From assembly GCA_015486705.1 (NCBI GenBank), contig WFRG01000026.1, positions 1 to 7,280 of the forward strand: 7,280 nucleotides of DNA. Reading direction: 5' to 3'. Source of the DNA: Hippea sp. (GTDB taxonomy: Bacteria; Campylobacterota_A; Desulfurellia; Desulfurellales; Hippeaceae). The translations under genes and the position numbers were made by a program. Under the pieces are notes generated by a model. That model was given only the letters and a program-made list of their open reading frames with translations, was not told the DNA's origin and did not search any database. Position 1 is the first letter of the stretch. Every line of letters starts with the position of its first letter. Shown piece by piece: positions 6,140 through 7,280 of the stretch.

Positions 6140-7036
6140 TCAACCTCCGACAACTATTTTAAACATGTCTTCGGGCAACTTTGAATAAAAAACCATTTCC
6201 CTGCCCGTTTTGGGATGCCTAAAAGCCAGCTTGAATGCATGGAGAGCCTGCCTTGCAATATCTTTTGATACCTTTCCATAAACCTGATCACCAAGCAGTG
6301 GACAACCCAAATATTTCATATGCACCCTAATTTGATGTGTTCTTCCAGTGAACAATTTAAACATAACAACGTCGTAATTTGCAAGTTTTTTGATAACTTT
6401 GTATTGGGTTTTTGCAGGCTTACCGTTATTTACAACTGCAAATGCCTTCCTATTTTTCGGATGCCTACCAATGGGCTTTTCAACCAAACCTTCTACATTT
6501 CTAAAATGACAGGATGTTATGCCAATGTAACGTCTATCTATGGTATGTTCGAAGAACTGCTTTGCGAGCTCGAAATGAGCACTGTCGTTTTTAGCCAAAA
6601 TAATCACACCACTTGTATCCTTATCGATCCTATGCACAACACCCGGCCTCTGTGGAGTTCCAATATTGGAAAGTTCTACACCCCTATAGAGTAAAGCAGA
6701 AACAACGCTTACATCCTCACTTGCGGCACCAGGATGCACAACAAGTCCAGGTGGTTTGTCCACAACAACAATGTCCTCATCCTCAAAAATAATTTTAATA
6801 TCCGCGTCCCTTGGCTCAACCTCAATCTTCTTAGGCGGCGGTATAATTATCCTTATGCATTCAGGACCCTTAATCCTATAGCTTTTCTCAACTCTCTTGT
6901 CGCAAACGGTTATGAAGCCGCTTTTTATGTAATTTTGAATTTGATTGCGAGGTATCTCCAAAATATCGGATAACAGTTTGTCAATTCTTTTGCCTACGTA
7001 GTCGGGCTCTATCTTGTCAATGAAAATCTCATTCAT
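6140..7036 (-). CDS. rluD: RluA/RluD-family 23S rRNA pseudouridine synthase
   Basis: Converts specific uridines of 23S rRNA to pseudouridine in the cytoplasm; RluD proper modifies helix 69 and aids ribosome assembly. The 298-aa protein has an N-terminal S4 RNA-binding domain (about 14-75, with KRIDKLLSDILEIPRNQIQ at 16-34) and the catalytic domain (about 80-298). Motifs are VVDKPPGLVVHPG (91-103), PGVVHRIDKDTSG (131-143) with catalytic D138, and GRTHQIRVH (231-239). The S4 domain and this motif set favour RluD over RluA or RluC, but the exact target site cannot be read from sequence. The ATG (7034-7036) lies within the end of the PBP1A gene with an 8-base overlap and no recognisable Shine-Dalgarno, so translational coupling is likely. 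The stop is 1 base before the lipoprotein start. Confidence 0.93.
   Translation of the reverse strand: MNEIFIDKIEPDYVGKRIDKLLSDILEIPRNQIQNYIKSGFITVCDKRVEKSYRIKGPECIRIIIPPPKKIEVEPRDADIKIIFEDEDIVVVDKPPGLVVHPGAASEDVSVVSALLYRGVELSNIGTPQRPGVVHRIDKDTSGVIILAKNDSAHFELAKQFFEHTIDRRYIGITSCHFRNVEGLVEKPIGRHPKNRKAFAVVNNGKPAKTQYKVIKKLANYDVVMFKLFTGRTHQIRVHMKYLGCPLLGDQVYGKVSKDIARQALHAFKLAFRHPKTGREMVFYSKLPEDMFKIVVGG
6144..6148 (-). promoter_or_regulatory. Ribosome binding site that fixes the FN3 lipoprotein start
   Basis: The minus strand reads GGAGG, TTGAG, ATG. The rluD TGA (6140-6142) falls inside the 5-base spacer. This Shine-Dalgarno lies downstream of the alternative TTG at 6151-6153, so that longer start is unlikely. 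Confidence 0.8.
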
Positions 7037-7280
7037 TTATCGTGTTTTCGTACAACTGCTGTATTGTGGGCTGTGTATTTTGCAGATCCACGGGATTTTC
7101 TGGTTTCTTGTTGAGCATTTGCAATATCTCACTCGTTACACCCTGCGGGATTGGGAAAGTCTCAATGGGTTTATCGTCCAATGCTAAAGACATGAATTTT
7201 ATCCATATAGGTAGCGCAGCACGGGCACCCGTTGCACCCTTGAATATCATTCTGTTATCGTCGTACCCCACCCACACACC
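7029..7280 (-). CDS. mrcA: Penicillin-binding protein 1A, C-terminal tail (cut by window edge)
   Basis: Only the last 83 residues are present, open through the right edge. They begin with GVWVGYDDN and continue GATGARAALPIWIKFM, the conserved end of the transpeptidase domain of class A penicillin-binding proteins (peptidoglycan glycosyltransferase/transpeptidase anchored in the inner membrane). The active-site serine and KTG motifs lie upstream, outside the window. After this motif comes a polar tail of about 55 residues rich in Q, N and P, which looks poorly ordered. The frame extends to base 7280, so any apparent start inside the window (the GTG at 7275-7277) is internal. The gene ends in TGA (7029-7031) overlapping the rluD start. 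The family is clear, but PBP1A against other class A members is judged from a short piece. Confidence 0.85.
   Translation of the reverse strand, partial: GVWVGYDDNRMIFKGATGARAALPIWIKFMSLALDDKPIETFPIPQGVTSEILQMLNKKPENPVDLQNTQPTIQQLYENTINE

Noticed and set aside
6139..6153. Longer lipoprotein reading from a TTG at 6151-6153, adding five residues (MSEVE) before MKR
   Set aside because: GGAGG lies between this TTG and the ATG at 6136-6138, correctly spaced for the ATG, and the extra acidic residues would spoil the signal peptide.
6320..6694. 124-codon plus-strand open frame
   Set aside because: It lies wholly antisense to the rluD catalytic domain and is rich in Cys, Asn and Phe, as expected from reverse-frame translation.

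Overview
The window is a dense, entirely minus-strand block of eight protein genes, so transcription runs from base 7280 towards base 1. Both end genes are cut by the window edges. In transcription order they are: the C-terminal tail of a class A penicillin-binding protein (PBP1A type), an RluD-type 23S rRNA pseudouridine synthase, a four-domain fibronectin type III lipoprotein, a ComM/YifB-type AAA+ protein, the queuosine enzyme QueF, both subunits of indolepyruvate:ferredoxin oxidoreductase (IorA, IorB), and the N-terminal third of valyl-tRNA synthetase. No RNA gene, mobile element, CRISPR array or non-coding stretch above 62 bases is visible, and no real gene is seen on the plus strand.

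The layout falls into two tightly packed groups. Upstream group: the PBP1A and rluD genes overlap by 8 bases, rluD and the lipoprotein gene are 1 base apart, and the lipoprotein stop codon directly abuts the comM start. Downstream group: queF, iorA, iorB and valS are separated by 9, -4 and 12 bases. The only real gap (3341-3402) lies between comM and queF. It holds a candidate extended -10 promoter with two palindromes, so the window probably represents two transcription units, or one long one with an internal promoter.

Organism: IorAB with an 8-iron ferredoxin tail points to an anaerobe that handles 2-oxo acids of aromatic amino acids with ferredoxin. A small unimodular QueF and an rluD gene followed by an FN3-repeat lipoprotein recall Campylobacterota and relatives. 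A sulfur-reducing anaerobe of the Desulfurella/Hippea type is my best guess, but it rests on memory of gene neighbourhoods and general protein resemblance, not on a search.

Functionally this is mostly housekeeping: wall synthesis (PBP1A), rRNA and tRNA modification or charging (RluD, QueF, ValS), DNA processing (ComM) and one metabolic enzyme (IorAB). I see no defence system, prophage or clearly new multi-gene system. The least understood item is the FN3 lipoprotein. The most testable small observations are the non-ATG starts of queF and iorA, the comM-queF promoter region and the corrected lipoprotein start.
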